DNA of 64,000 nucleotides. It comes from Hydractinia symbiolongicarpus. Lineage: Eukaryota > Cnidaria > Hydrozoa > Anthoathecata > Hydractiniidae. Position 1 is the first letter of the stretch. Every line of letters begins with the position of its first letter. This document shows positions 37,062 through 50,505 of the stretch, piece by piece. The translations under genes and the position numbers were made by a program. The notes beneath the pieces are model-generated. The model ran no database searches and was not told the DNA's origin. It worked only from the letters and a program-made list of their open reading frames with translations. The stretch spans positions 7,192,001 through 7,256,000 of the forward strand of contig NC_079887.1 in NCBI RefSeq assembly GCF_029227915.1, read 5' to 3'.

Positions 37062-40000
37062 ATGAGTAAAAAAGAAAAAAGCAGTAGTTTAAAGGGGAGA
37101 TGGCGACTGAAGAAAAAGAAGCCAAAAGATCCTTCAGGTAATTATCTCTCTTACATGCTAGCAGTGATTTTCCAATACACAACTTCAAACAGGATTTTAA
37201 TGGGTTTCTGAGGGTAAAAATGAAGTTGATATTATAAAGCTGAAATAGTTGTTTAACTAGTGATGCAAACAATGTGTGTATCCTAAGTGATGGTGTTGTA
37301 AGTAAATATTTAAGAGGGCTGGGACAAGTAAAGGAGTACTTGGTATGATTTCTTTCATGCTAATTAATTTACCTCTTTACATTGATAAGGTTTAAATAAG
37401 CGTTTCTTCATAATAGGTCTAAAATTACGGATAAAAAATGCTAGGATTGCTATTCCTAGATAGATAGAAATTGGACATTCAGCATAATTAAATTTGAGAA
37501 AAAATGCAAATATTACGAGATTTTTTGTGTCCATCATTGTTTTTCTCTTTGGGATCTCTTTATACCTAAACATGAATTTTTTTCTGTCTATAAATGTACT
37601 GTGGCCATGTATAGGGTACTTTAGGGATAATTTAAATTTAAAGTAGTGCAATGAATGTAAAATAAGGATAGATCAGGAAACAAAACAAAAAAGAATACAA
37701 ATGCAAATACAAGTAAAATGTAAAAGTAAATAAAAATAAAAAAATAAAAAATAAAATATGAGTGAAAAAACTTATAAACTTAGTTCTGACATTGAAAACG
37801 TTTTTGTTTTATATTCAACTAAAACAGAACCAATATTTACAACAAAAATTGCAAGTGGAGGTGCGTTGCTATTACTGTAAAAACACTTGATAAAAAAAAC
37901 AAAAATAGTAATGTTTGAACACGAAAAAGGTTTCTTCTGCCACAGCAAGGGAACTGGTTGCACATATGATTTATTTTCAATCTAAAGTTTTGGGCTATTT
38001 AGAAAGAGAATCTGAAAAAGATCATAATGGAGATAATATTATTTGGCCAAAAACTATAGAAGAAAACTAGAATTAGAAACAGTTGTGCTGGATTTCTTTT
38101 ATCTTCAAAAATAAACAGCAGTTATAGTATAATACTAGCCGAATTCCTGTAGAAGAATCCACTGAATCTCTTATTAAACCGATGAAAGGGATACCATACA
38201 AAAACATACAACACAGTAATTTGAATTTTCAAAACTCACATTTCAACCTCGACCCGGGCTCTTTGTCTCTTTTATAACAGAATGGCATAAATAAATAAGC
38301 CCTGGGATCGAGGTTGCTTACAATCTGCACTATTCTATGTTTATAAACGCTGAAACAAAAAAAAATCTAAGTATGTGCAACAAAAAAAATTAAAATAAAA
38401 GAATTATAAAATAAAAATGGAAAATGTCCAAAAATATCAAAGATGTATAACAACCATTATGTAAAAAGCGGAATACGCCAAAACTATAAACTTTCTTTGT
38501 CATTCCAGAAGTACACCAGGAAAAAAAGGATACCAAACATTAAAAAAAATCCAACATTTTTTGTTAACTCATACAAAATCAGCTATTCAGTCTGTTGCAT
38601 ACGGCAAACCTTCCAAAGTTATACTCAAAATATAAGAAATTAATAGTTGAAAACACATGAAAAAGAGAAACAAAAAACTTGAATCATTTGGTATATTGTA
38701 TATCTACAGAAATATTTCAATCCAAAATATTAAAAGAACAGTTTACTTTAACAGACCCAAACTTATAATCAAGAAAATCACGCATAAAATCAAAGAAAAT
38801 AACAATGCAGCGTTTTCGAATTTAAGAATCAAATATTATTCAAACGATAACAGATGTAAACATTGATTTAGTTTAGAAAGTTTAGGTTTTAGGTTTAGGT
38901 TTTTTATAATGACATCAACACTGAATCACACAGTCTGTAGTATTAAAAACAGTAACCACGAAAAAATAACTTTTTACAGTTTATGTAAATTCTTCTCTAG
39001 GGTATACACAGTGTTTTTATAAGAATAGTGTGTTTTAGTTTCAGCCTCTGTTCTTAACTTTTTTGACAAATGCTATCCTCATTATTCTCAATATGTTCTT
39101 AACATGACCATGGCCTGAAAATATATAATGCCTTAATAAAATAAAGCATGCTATAAGTTACTATAGCTAGCTAATGACAATTCTACTACATGTAACGGCC
39201 CATTGCTTAGACACAAAAAAGTTTAGTTCGTTTAATATACAATAAAAAAAGTAAACTTTTAATCAATTTTGTGCGTCATACAAATGTTCATATTTAAATA
39301 TCTAGCTCAGACATATTCTTAGGATATTCTAAAATTCTGACCCATTTTACAGATTTTATTCTTACAAAATAAGTGCTTAAAGAAAATATTTTCCGGCTCA
39401 AGACACAACAACAAACTTAATATTTAAGGGAAAAATTTAGCTCTGGAAGAAACGGCTAAAGAATCGTTATACACCCAAATTCAATTCTCTATCATATAAT
39501 TTAGAGAACACACCTGCTCTTTCGCTTTCTCAGTAGTCCAATCGGTTTTTTACTTTGATAACTAATTTTTGCTTCATCCCAAAGAGAACGAATTGAAAAT
39601 GTATAGCTACAATTGTCTGATGCATTTCCACATGGTAAACCGGGGTTAAAATGAAATTATTTCAACTGTAACGATCGAGAACGGCGCTGTAGCGTAAATG
39701 ACAAATGGACCCCCTGTTTTCTCATTTAGCGGATTACTTATTTTTTTAGTAAACTTTAGAGTACAGCCACGCTATAAGAAAGTGACCTGTGAGTTGCGTG
39801 TCGTGGACTTAATATATATATAAGATTAATATATATATATATTAATATATATATAAGATTCAAGTTTTTCAATTTTCATTATGTATAAAATACAGCAAGA
39901 TTATTTAAAAATTAACTATTTTAAGATTTGGTGTGACAAACATAATCTTAAATTTTGTCAATTTTTTTATGGAAAATTTGACATGTTTTGGGGTTAATGT

Positions 40001-43000
40001 AGATATAATTTAGGTATTTTAGTGATAGGTGTCTAACTTTATTATATGGAATGCCTTTTTGGCTTATTTGAAATATTTTGATAGGAACTTTGTTTATTCC
40101 TTTATTTATTTCACCTCTCTAAATTCATTATAGGTGATGTTGAGTTGGAGATATCTGACCTGAAAGAGCTTCTTGAATCGAGGGAGATAAATTTAAAAGT
40201 AAAGTCTCTTCTATACTTTTTCTGTCCTGTTTATATTATATAGATGTAATAATGCCTAATGCTAAAATTGGTATCTGCTATATAGGATTTCTTGCTTTTT
40301 ACTACCTTTCAACATATTATATTGTTTTTTTTTGTTTTTTTTTCAGCCACGTGTCAATGTTTCAAAGTCTTCTAAGTTGTCTCCGTCATTGTTGGACATT
40401 TTAAAGAAGTCTGTTGCGCTGGGATATTTTCTTGACTTTCTAAAGGAACGAGATGAAAGAAATTTGCTAGATTTTTGGTTAGAAGCTGAGACATTTCGGA
40501 TGATTTCAGAAAGTAAATACCGTCGAAGGAAACCTCGGTCAGGAAGTTCGATTTCTCGTAATTCGTCGGTAAGTGGCAGTCCAGCATTGTCAAGAACGCC
40601 TAGTTATTGTGCTGTTTCCAACAAAGATACCAATAAAAATGAAACATATAGGAACGATGAATTAAATAATACATTGACTTCAAATGATGATACTTGGAAT
40701 TGCAGTTGTTCAGAGGATGGTGACAGTTTACCTGACTTCATCGTTGTGCCATCTAAAAATACCTACCAACCATGTTTATCAGAGAACACTGTACGGACTA
40801 TTAGTGTAAACTCCATGCATCCGTCCAATCATGAGTGGAGTGAGCAAACTGACAATTCCGATTTCGCTAAACTAAACACTTGTAGTAGAACAAATTCTGC
40901 CCCAAATTTTAAAACTTCAATAAAAGCAAGTACCCTCCCTAAAGTCACAAAGTCGAGCACATCATTGGATGGATTTCGTCAAAGGGCAAGGACGAGAAGT
41001 CAGTATTTTTGTTTGTTTGTTTGTTTGTTGTTTTCATTTAAAAGTTGTTTTTTAAAAGAACATTAACATTAGAAATATTTCTGGTGTTTTTCTTCCTGAA
41101 TAGGATTAATAAAATAGGGACACAGACATAAGTTTAAAGTGCAACTTAAGAAGAAGAGTACTGGCTTATTTTTATTCAACATTTCAATTATCTGTATTTA
41201 TTATACAAGTCTCATTGCATGTCAATGCATTTCATGGATTATTCTCACTTTTTGTTTAATTTTATTTTTTATTCGCAGGTGCCATTGTTGATGCTGTTAC
41301 AATATACTCCAAATATATTTCACTTAATGCCGAAAGTCCTATATTTTTACCAACACACAAACGACAAGAAATTGAAGGTAGAAAATACCTCTTTATCTAT
41401 CAGAAACTTTGTTTCTGAACCAGTCATGGCTTCTAGAAACAAATATTTCAAGTATTTCATGGTGAAGTTAGACTTACCACATGCATAGCTTTGCTCATTT
41501 TATTAACATTTCTTATACTCATCAAGGTCAACCATGCACAAAAAGTTCTATTCAAAATGCTCCTGTTTGAAGATTTTGTTATAAAAAGAAATTGTGATTT
41601 TAGCCATCATATGCAAAGATAAGAATGCAATCGATGCAGATTGTTTTGTGGTTGCACAAGAATACTGTTTTGAAAAGCTCTCTAGGTTAGTGCAAATTAC
41701 ATCTTTCCATGTTATCATCAGTTTGTGAGTTTAAATATATTTTAAAAAACAATATTTACCAACTTAAGTAGCATTTTAACTGTCCAATTACTTTATATGT
41801 GTATGCATTTTCTTTAACCATCTAGCTACTTTTTGTTAAACAAAAAAAGATTAAAGAACAATAATTTCTCTTTTTTTTTAATAAGTTAAAGCATCCTTAA
41901 GGGAGATAAGAAAGATTCCTTTTCCGACATATTCTTGTTGACAATTGCTGAGTGCGTGTTTGAATGAAAGAGGCTAGACTATTTAATTTATTGCACTGTT
42001 TTTTTTTTAGCCTTCATAGAGAATTTCTACACACAATTAATATGATCATGTATCAGTTGAAAATACTTGACGAAAATCAAATCCGTTTACAGGATGTCTT
42101 ATATAATGGAACAATCTTCTTCTATTTTATGGAGGTATGTTCAATCTCTATTTGTATCCATTTGATAATGACTGCCAAATGATTGAATTTTTTTTTTTTT
42201 TTAAAAAACTTTTCTTAGTAGAAACTTGGACAGATTGCCTTTCAACGAATTGTTTAAGGAGATATTATGTCTTAAACCCATCTATCTTGGGATGGATGGG
42301 TTCCCACGTGGTAGATGACATCAGTTATTATAACCTTAAGTTGTTTAACCTCAGACTTATAAAGCCCTATGCTATGACTTAACTAATTTTAATTGTATGT
42401 TTGTTTTGTTCCAAAGAAAAAACTAGTTATTTGGGTACAATTTCTCTTCATTCAGCTGTGTTGTTTTGATTTTGTTAACCATTTTTAATTGCAGAGTTAT
42501 GCGAAATGGACCTGAAAAACAAACTGCAATATGCTTTTGTAAAACGAAATATAAAAACTTATAACATTATATAAACCAAGAATTTAATTGGTTATCAAAA
42601 AAATGTATAAAAGACTATACCATTCTAACATGTGAAAAACTGACTTTTGGGGACTCTTTAATTCAAAATGTTAGTTTAAAATCATATACGATCTATGTAT
42701 GTTATTTCTAAACCAGATCTTTAGTATTAGTAGTATCACTATACTGACCCATCTTAGAACGTAACTCATTTATAGACAGGACGGGCCATCTTTAAGCGCA
42801 TTGTCTCAGGTTTTTACATTCTGCCCTTTCAATTCAAACCAGTACCAACTTTTAACGTGCAGAGGCAGTATAATGCCTGCATCAAGACTTCCGATTTAAT
42901 GTAAACTAACAAAGTGTAAATGCTAAACTTTTAAAATTTGATATGGTGTATTTAGCAAATTCCTTGGCAAGATATTTAGATTTTCATTTATAAGGCAACT

Positions 43001-46000
43001 TTTAACATTGTACAACATTGACGAAACTTGTTGCATAATTGAAGAGATTTTCTTAAAAACTTGATTGTTGTGCATGATCTTTGCAGTACTGAGAATATAA
43101 GATCCAGATTCTTAGTTATATACCTATACTACTAGTTATTTGTCAAGCTATTATTTACGTTTAAAAGTAATATTTGAGAAAATTATATAAACTTGATCTG
43201 TTATGTACTATTTGAGTGGCTAAATCACTTTGGCTAGTTTTGGGTGACTGAAATATTTTCACCTTTTGATTTAGAAATTTTATTTGTCAATTATTTCTCT
43301 GTTTAATGTTCAATTTGTAAGACAGGAGATTGGTTTAGCTATATTTGTAACTATAGGCATAATATCTTATTGTGGAATTTAAACAGGGCACATTGTCAAC
43401 TGTTACATTTCTCTTTGGTCTAGAAAGTTTTGAGACTACAATTTAAAAAAACTAGAGAATTTCTTCACACAACTAATATAATCATGCATCAGGTGGGAAT
43501 ACTTATCTCTTTCTCCGTCACATTTGTCCAAGGTTGGACCTGGCCCACCAATAGTTGGGCTATGCCAACTGCTAACGCACTGGATCATCTTTTGACAAGC
43601 CATCCAGCCTAATCAACTTCAAACTTTAGGACTGATTGAAAACCCCTATAGGCAATGACCAACAAGATTTATATTTGATTTCTAAGTTCTTGCTTTGTAA
43701 CACCAAACATATAACTGTTCAGTTCTTAGATCAAAGTGGATGTAAAGATGTTTTGGAATTTTATATGGCTGCTGAAAGTTTTGAAGAAGACATTGAAATA
43801 CAACACTTGAATAATGAATATGAACTTGAAACTGCAGTCAATGATGCAATGTATCTATATGAAAGGTTGCTACAAATGTTATTTTTACCCTGTGTTTTTC
43901 TTATAGATTTATTAAGACACTTTTAACTACCACGTGACTTATCGCCCTTCTTTTATAAGGACCCTAAGTTAAATGAAAGCTTATCCTTTCGAATTTGACT
44001 TCATTAGATAGATTGAGATATTTTTAATTTGATAGAGAATTTAGAACTTTCTGCATTCAAAAATTTGGAGAAAATGTTTTCCTGTTTTATTTTGTTTTTT
44101 ATTTGATGTGATGCCTTCCTGAATAACAACTTATTAGCAATATTGATTGTCATTCTGGAAGTACACAGCTAAACATACATCTTCTAATTTTCTTTCTGCA
44201 AAATAAACAGTCGTTCTTTCTGTAAAACACACAGTCAGACATAATTTTTTCTTAATTTCTTCAAAATACAAAGCTGATTTTAGTTTTTGTTCTGCAAAAT
44301 ACACAGCTGAACGTACTCTAATTTTCATTCTGCAAAACATGTACAGCTGAACGCATTTGATTTCCTGTCTGCAAAATACTCATCCCAACATTTATACGAA
44401 TATATTTTAGGTACTTCTCAATGCGCTGTGAGAAACAATTAATACAAGATGATAAACTACGAATAGTTCTCGAGAATAATATTTGCAGAGAAGATGGTCC
44501 ACAACCAAACTGTTTCTGTATACCTATGGCCTACGCATGGACGGTGCTAGCTGAGGTAAGCTGTGCACGTCAATATTATAACTTGTGTGTTCTTACCTTG
44601 GCCAGGGTTTGTACCCAAGATCCCCGTACTGGAGGTGAAAGCTCTACCACTAGTCTACAAGTCAGTCAAAATTGGAATTACATATTGGAACTATTTTCCT
44701 TCGATGTTATCTCGCTTTTGTGTAAACAATCTACTTCGGTACATTTGAGAAGGAAACAGAACTCTTTTGCGTTTATTGTGCTTACGAATTTGCTTGAAAG
44801 AAAGCCTTGTATAAGAAAAAATATATATTTGGTGTTTTTGTTGCCAGTGCTCTTTAGCTTGATATTTTACGCCATTTAGGGATGCTTTCACTGTGCACAG
44901 TTTTTTGTCTCTGTAGGTGAAAATGTTATAGCCCGTAACATGTTTATTCCGAAGCGATTTCTATGTATGGACACGTTATAACCGCAAAAATGTGTTGTTG
45001 TTTTTTGGCGGAATATTTGCACATATTCTAAAAATTTGTGGGATTGAGTTGTATTATAAGATAAGTGTGGTTAGTGTGTTTCTTGTGGATTTTTTTTTAA
45101 AACATTTGTGGACTTTATTATGCAGGTTTGACTTAAAAACAGAAATTTTTACCACCACCATTGGCAGTGCTAAACCTTTTATAAATAACATATTCGTTTT
45201 GTAGGTTTATCTACCGATGTTTTTATCGAGTGAAGTGTACCAAAGCTACCTTGAGCATCTTAGAAAGACAGTGCAAAACAAAGAAGACTTAAAGACCTGC
45301 TCAAGTCGCAGTTCCTTATCTGTTGATGATAATCTACCTTTGCTGGTTCATTCTGATTCCAAGCTGAATCTTTTTGACGATAAGGGGATTGATGAATTCT
45401 GGTTTAAACCACAACAACAAAATTCCAGGTACTTTTTTTCACTTTTCAGTTATTGTTCTTCAACTTGTGCCTTAAAATATTAGGTTGTATTAAAAAAGTT
45501 AGATCTTGAATTGAAGTTTTCGGTTATTATATTTGAACTGGTGTTTTTCGACATCTGAACATGCTATTTCCTAAAGATCTGATGTTTTAAGCCTCTCAAG
45601 TAGTTATTTATTGTTTGATTGTTCTCTGGCGCAATGAAGTGGTTAGAAATACAAAAAACTTATCATTCCTACTTCTATGATTTGCTGCATATTTTTCCCC
45701 TTTATTTTCCCATTGTAAAATTTTAAGTACTTTGCAGCGATATAATTCCTATTCTATGATTTGCTGCATATTTTCCCTTTCATCTCCCTATTGTAAAATT
45801 TTGAATACTTTGCAACGATATAATTTCTACTTCTATTAACTGCTGCATATTTTCCCTTTCATCTCCCCATTGTAAAATTTTGATTACTTTGCAGCGATAT
45901 AATTCCTATTCTATGATTTGCTGCATATTTTTCCCCTTCATCTCCCTATTGTAAAATTTTGAATACTTTGCAGCGATATAATTCCTACTTCTATTAATTG

Positions 46001-47396
46001 CTGCATATTTTCCCTTTCATCTCCCCATTGTAAAATTTTGAATACTTTGCAGCGATATAATTCCTATTCTATGATTTGCTGCATATTTTTCCCCTTCATC
46101 TCCCCATTGTAAAATTTTGAATACTTTGCAGCGATATAATTCCTACTTCTATTAATTGCTGCATATTTTCCCTTCATTTTCCCATTGTAAAATTTTGAAT
46201 ACTTTGCAGCGATATAATTCCTACTTCTATTAACTGCTGCATATTTTCCCTTTCATCTCCCCATTGTAAAATTTTGAATACTTTGCAGCGATATAATTCC
46301 TATTCTATGATTTGCTGCATATTTTCCTTTCATCTCCCTATTGTAAAATTTTAAGTACTTTGCAGCGATACAGTAAAGAAATCGAACTATGTGAAAGTAC
46401 TGTAATTGAGAAACCTGATTTTCTTGAATGACCACAAATTTTATGCTTCATTTCATTTTATCATTTAAGCTTTATTCTATGTATATCTTTTAAAGGATTT
46501 AATGTTAAGATGGTAGAAAGTTAAAAACGTTTTGTTGTATAACTTTGTAAAAATATTCGCACATGATTTACATCGTTTTTCTTGGGATACAAATTGTCTA
46601 TTATATTTTTAACGTGCAGCTTTATTAATACAAGTAATGCAAAGAGACCACAAGCTTTCATAATGCTGGAACGAATTGTTAGGCTTCTCACAGCTCAATT
46701 AAATTTTGCGCATTCAACCTTTCTTAGAATTTAAATAGAAATAATTGAAATTTGTGAGAAATAATTTCGTCTTCGAAAAGGTTTTTTAATCTTATTGATG
46801 ATATTGTTGTTTTAAACAAAATTAAACGCCCTAATTTTAATTTGGGTCAGGCGTAAAAATGAAAGGTGGCATGGTGATTGCAACCAAGATTTATTTCTAT
46901 TCCAGCCGCCTTACACTTGGCCATATGAACGAGTTTGGAGTTTTCAGTTCTGAAATGGAACCTGAACCCTTCAGTGGTAAAGAAGCAGATTCTTCAGGTA
47001 AAGACATGAATTTTAAATCTTAAATAGCTAGTGCTTGATGCCATCAAAGGTGAAGGTCCTAAAATTATTGGCAAAACGGGTGCTTCATGCTATGAAGGAT
47101 CAAGAACCAATCCGCTTTTGCTATTTTTTTTATGATTTTAAATAAAATCCTTTAAAGTTCTAAGTGTCTTGTTTAGTCTCAAAACTGGGAAAAGCCATGA
47201 AGAATCTTTTACGTGGTGAAACACAGCAGGTAAGATTTTAGTTGTAATAAGCAACCCTATTTTTCGGTGTGGCAGTGGCACAATCAACGAAACATGTCGT
47301 GTACAATAACTTTATTACTAGGAGACGGAGCAATTAGCTTGGGAACGTGCTCGTAAAATTATATCTGATATCCAAAAAGAAACACAGAATTCCTGA
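37062..47396 (+). CDS. AKAP10: A-kinase anchor protein 10 (D-AKAP2), 12 coding exons
   Basis: Dual-specific scaffold that holds protein kinase A at membranes. Coding exons: 37062-37137, 40134-40198, 40347-40998, 41279-41377, 41604-41685, 42011-42134, 43723-43865, 44411-44555, 45205-45428, 46906-46997, 47177-47229, 47322-47396. All are GT-AG and in phase, 1830 nt, 609 residues (human 662). First RGS domain about 57-325, split by a Ser/Thr/Asn-rich insert of about 150 residues (YFLDFLKERDERNLLDFWLE before it, AIVDAVTIYSKYISL and DADCFVVAQEYCFEKL after it). Second RGS domain about 326-500 (FYFMEFLDQSGCKDVLEFYM, NICREDGPQPNCF, AYAWTVLAEVYLPMFLSSE). The conserved motif LGHMNEFGVF is at about 541-550. 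The C-terminal amphipathic helix EQLAWERARKIISDIQKE (about 587-604) is the PKA R-subunit binding site. The start is the first Met after an in-frame TGA (37038). The C-terminus lacks the PDZ-binding end (TKL) of the human protein. Confidence 0.95.
38244..38316. mobile_element. CAACCTCG foldback MITE, 73 bp
   Basis: CAACCTCGACCCGGGCTCTT at the left end faces AAGCCCTGGGATCGAGGTTG at the right end, with 33 bp between. The nine bases outside each end (CTCACATTT and CTTACAATC) agree at six places, a possible aged 9-bp target duplication. It lies in AKAP10 intron 1. Confidence 0.7.
39808..39860. repeat. AT dinucleotide repeat
   Basis: TTAATATATATATAAGATT occurs twice around a longer (AT)n run, in AKAP10 intron 1. 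It is simple sequence. Confidence 0.7.
43453..43504 (+). pseudogene. Partial duplicate of AKAP10 exon 6
   Basis: These 52 bases match 42017-42068 of AKAP10 exon 6 at 45 positions. They still read REFLHTTNIIMHQVGIL where the exon has REFLHTINMIMYQLKIL. The copy lies in intron 6, after its parent. Homology ends on both sides: it lacks the exon's pyrimidine-rich acceptor and its second half. A CAG|GTGGGA inside it could act as a donor, but no good acceptor is present, so I take it as a non-used exon fragment. Confidence 0.7.
44151..44385. repeat. Degenerate minisatellite in AKAP10 intron 7
   Basis: Strings like TTCTGCAAAATACACAGCTG recur five or six times at uneven spacing of about 30-57 bp, with many changes. 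Confidence 0.6.
45666..46372. repeat. 79-bp satellite, nine copies, two partly alternating unit types
   Basis: Units start at 45666, 45746, 45824, 45903, 45982, 46061, 46140, 46218 and 46297. Each runs TTCCTA..., GCTGCATATTTTCCC, CATTGTAAAATTTTGAATAC and ends TTTGCAGCGATATAA. Type A begins TTCCTATTCTATGATTTG and type B TTCCTACTTCTATTAAYTG. The order is mixed, A, B, A, B, A, B, B, A, so most of the array follows a 158-bp higher-order period. It lies wholly in AKAP10 intron 9. Confidence 0.9.
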
Positions 47397-47899
47397 CAAA
47401 GCGAGCAAGAATTTATTGTAGATGCAATGTATTTTTATATAGAAGTACCCATTCTTAGTTAAACGTGATTTTGAAAATCATTAGAAGAAATGTTAAATGT
47501 GTATTTGTGATATCGCTTAATCTTGGCTGGACCAAAGACTATTTTAATATTTAGGGAGACAAACTTCTGCATTTAGTTGTGTGGAAGCGGAGTCGAGATT
47601 CAACTTTGTTAATGTTCAACATTCAGTTTTTTATATAAAAAATATACAGACCTTTTTGTTCTAGTTTTCACCATGCACATAAAGTCTTGTTTTCATTTGA
47701 CCGCATTTTTCGCTGTAGTGTAAAAAGCTTACGAGGGGTTTTGTTCGCTCCCATGCGCTTTGACAAGATTAGAGATTTTGTTCCCAATGTTCTTTAATAT
47801 TAGCACCATTACCATTTTACACCTACGAACATATGGAAATGAATGTTATTTCTGTACATGACATTACTACACAATCAAGTGTCATAACGAAACTTTATC

Positions 47900-47905
47900 A
47901 ATAAA
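47900..47905 (+). terminator. Poly(A) signal AATAAA of AKAP10
   Basis: AATAAA lies 504 bases past the AKAP10 stop codon and is followed by a GT-rich stretch (TATGTGATTGTAAG). It is the first good match after the gene. Confidence 0.5.
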
Positions 47906-49835
47906 AAATATGTGATTGTAAGTTTATTGGAAACTGTTATTGTTTTGGTACGAAATTGTTTCGTGTTTCTCGTATTCTAGCCTTGCACTAGAATTGCACT
48001 GTCAAGTAAAAGTGCTGATTTTTTTTGGTAACTCGTACACTTCGCTTCCATACGAAAACTAGACCCTTTACTAAGGGCGCCAGTACGTAACAAAATAGTA
48101 GAGGGGTATAATAATTTTGAGATAAAATGAATTTTATAGTAAAATATTCATCATGACTGTAAAATATAGAATTCATTAGATGTCTATTTGGTAATTGAGT
48201 AAAACTTTGATCAGTTCGCACCAATGTGATTATAAGTTTAAGAAGTTTCTTTTAAAGAAACTATAATTTTTTTTATTTTTTATGAAAGTCCAGTTTATCA
48301 AAACAGGATCATCCATGATATTTTTGTAGTACCATGGTTTATTTCCGGTACGATTTTAGTCCCGGTGTTCAATAGTCACTAATTCTTTTGTTCAAATTAT
48401 ACGTTGGTTTTATTTGTTGTGAAAATATATTTCAGTATATCTTGTTCGCCCTTTTTGGGCCCCCTTAAAGGCGTTAATTTTTGCAGAGTGTTGGCAATTA
48501 TTATTGAAGTTTAAGCATGCGCAAGCGGCTTTCAACAAGGCGGGCTGAGCTGGGGCGGTTAGGATGTTTTTTGTTTAGTTTATTTTAAAAATTAGATTAA
48601 TATAAATAAAATTTTACAGTTTTAAATCGTTTATACAAATATGTATTTTGTTTTATGTTTGTTCGATAATTTCAAAAATGTGTTTAGTTCTTCTCTGCTG
48701 GTGTTTTTTTTTCGGTTGACGTGAAATCCGTTTGCTGCAATTTTTTTTAGTTCCGTTAAAAGGATTTTAGCAGGAATCTTGTGCTATTTTTCCCCTACTT
48801 TTGCCGATTCAATGAAACAGAAAGTGAAAAGAAGCTACCAGACAACTATCAATCCAGTCAGTGTTAACCCCTTAGTGTCAAGCGGTGTCAATTTTTTAAA
48901 AAAATAAATCCAAACATAACTTTATTTTTACCAAATGATCTGATAAAAATATAAATTTCCTTGATGCAGCTACAATTCTGAATGGTTAGATATCATTCTC
49001 AAGAAAATATTTTTCGCACATTTCGCAAAGGTAAATACCTGCGAATAATTGTAAAATTTTCTGTGGCCGAAATTAAGTACCCGGGATATATTCCGATATC
49101 CCCGAATCGTGAAAAGCACCTACGAAAAACATATTCTGCCTCGCGCACTGTTAGGTCTTCTGCGGTCAGCAACTCTTGGTACGCCGCAGAGCTCTTTGAG
49201 ATAAACCACAAAAGTAGCTGTGTCTCATAGAGCTTTGGGGACAAGAATAATTAATATGCGTATTTAATCTCAACCTGTAGAACCCAGAGGAAGAAAAATC
49301 AGAGACTGGTCATTTAATAATTATTCGCGCAACCTCGTTTAAATGACTATTTGCTACTTAATGACGCTCCGTAATAGAGCTGTCCCGTCAATATGCCATA
49401 GGGGTAAAAGAGCGCTGGGGACGAACTTGCAGTTTCCGTATCTAACAAAATTCCACAACTTATATTATTAAATTTATCGTCTGATATAAATTAGGTATAT
49501 ATTACATTTCCAAACAAAGTTGGGGAAAAGTTTTTTTTTTTAGTTTTGGGTAAAGCCGAAAAAGGCAAAACTCTGCCCAGATTGGCAAAACACGTTAATA
49601 AACCTCTTAACGATTTTTTCGTTAGCTATAACTCTCCCAACAGCTATAGCGTTTATCTCTTTGTGTCATTCCTGTCAATTTACATTCTCCTTTCGACCTT
49701 ATAACGCCCAATCACGCAATATAACGCCATTACGGCATAAAACGCCCATCTGTTGTTTTTCCTTTTTTTGGAAATTTTTATGTAATAGCAGCTACAATAA
49801 GTAAATTATTTTTGTGCTTAAGGTTGTACAGGCTG

Positions 49836-49910
49836 AAACCTCGTCACCAGGGGCTTTTGCTTTATTGACATTGAGGCCGTCTTTGACATAGGCAATCAAT
49901 CCTGGGGACG
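49836..49910. mobile_element. CAACCTCG-related foldback element with 9-bp flanking repeat
   Basis: The left arm AACCTCGTCACCAGGGGC resembles the family end; the right arm is reduced to TCCTGGGGACG. TACAGGCTG stands directly outside both ends (49827-49835 and 49911-49919), which fits a 9-bp target duplication. Confidence 0.5.
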
Positions 49911-50505
49911 TACAGGCTGTCGACTCAAAACTTTAAATAAAAACATACATACAAAAAGCACGAGTTAAAAGTCTTGAATTTGACGTATCAGGAAACAACC
50001 AATGTTCCCCCTTTTTTTAAATTTTTGCTGATGTCAGATTATTAGCCACGTGGTCAAACATGAAAATGACGTTGCCAAATTTACTTCATTTTTCGCGAAT
50101 TTTTTGTAACGAAATCACCAATACCTTTCGTTCCAAAAGTTCCATCAATTTTTAGTGGTCTAGTATTTAAATTCCTGGAGAAGAGGCTTTTGAAGAACAT
50201 GTATAGCAAATGTTAGAATTCTGCACCTGCGACAAAACTACTGGTCAACGCAGTAAATGCAAGATCTAAAAAGAAGCTGAATTTTTTTGTTTATTTTACT
50301 TCTATGTTCGCAGGGATCATTTCCTTTTGTTTGTTAGGAAGGTGTGAATAGAAGCATACTTGCAACCTCTCTCGCAGGGTTTATTATGTTTCCTATATTT
50401 AGACGGACCATGCAAATATATAAAGATCTAACAATTCCTGGGGCTGAGGTTGGCATATTCAACTTCGTTCACGCTTACATGTGTTTTGCTCTTTAATAAA
50501 TGTAA

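Noticed and set aside
38881-38905. Interstitial telomere repeat (TTTAGGT-like)
   Set aside because: Only about three imperfect units of TTTAGG(T) with irregular T runs; simple sequence is enough to explain it.
48982-49244. Overlapping open frames of about 80 codons on both strands
   Set aside because: No family resemblance, no splice context, and each lies in the shadow of the other.
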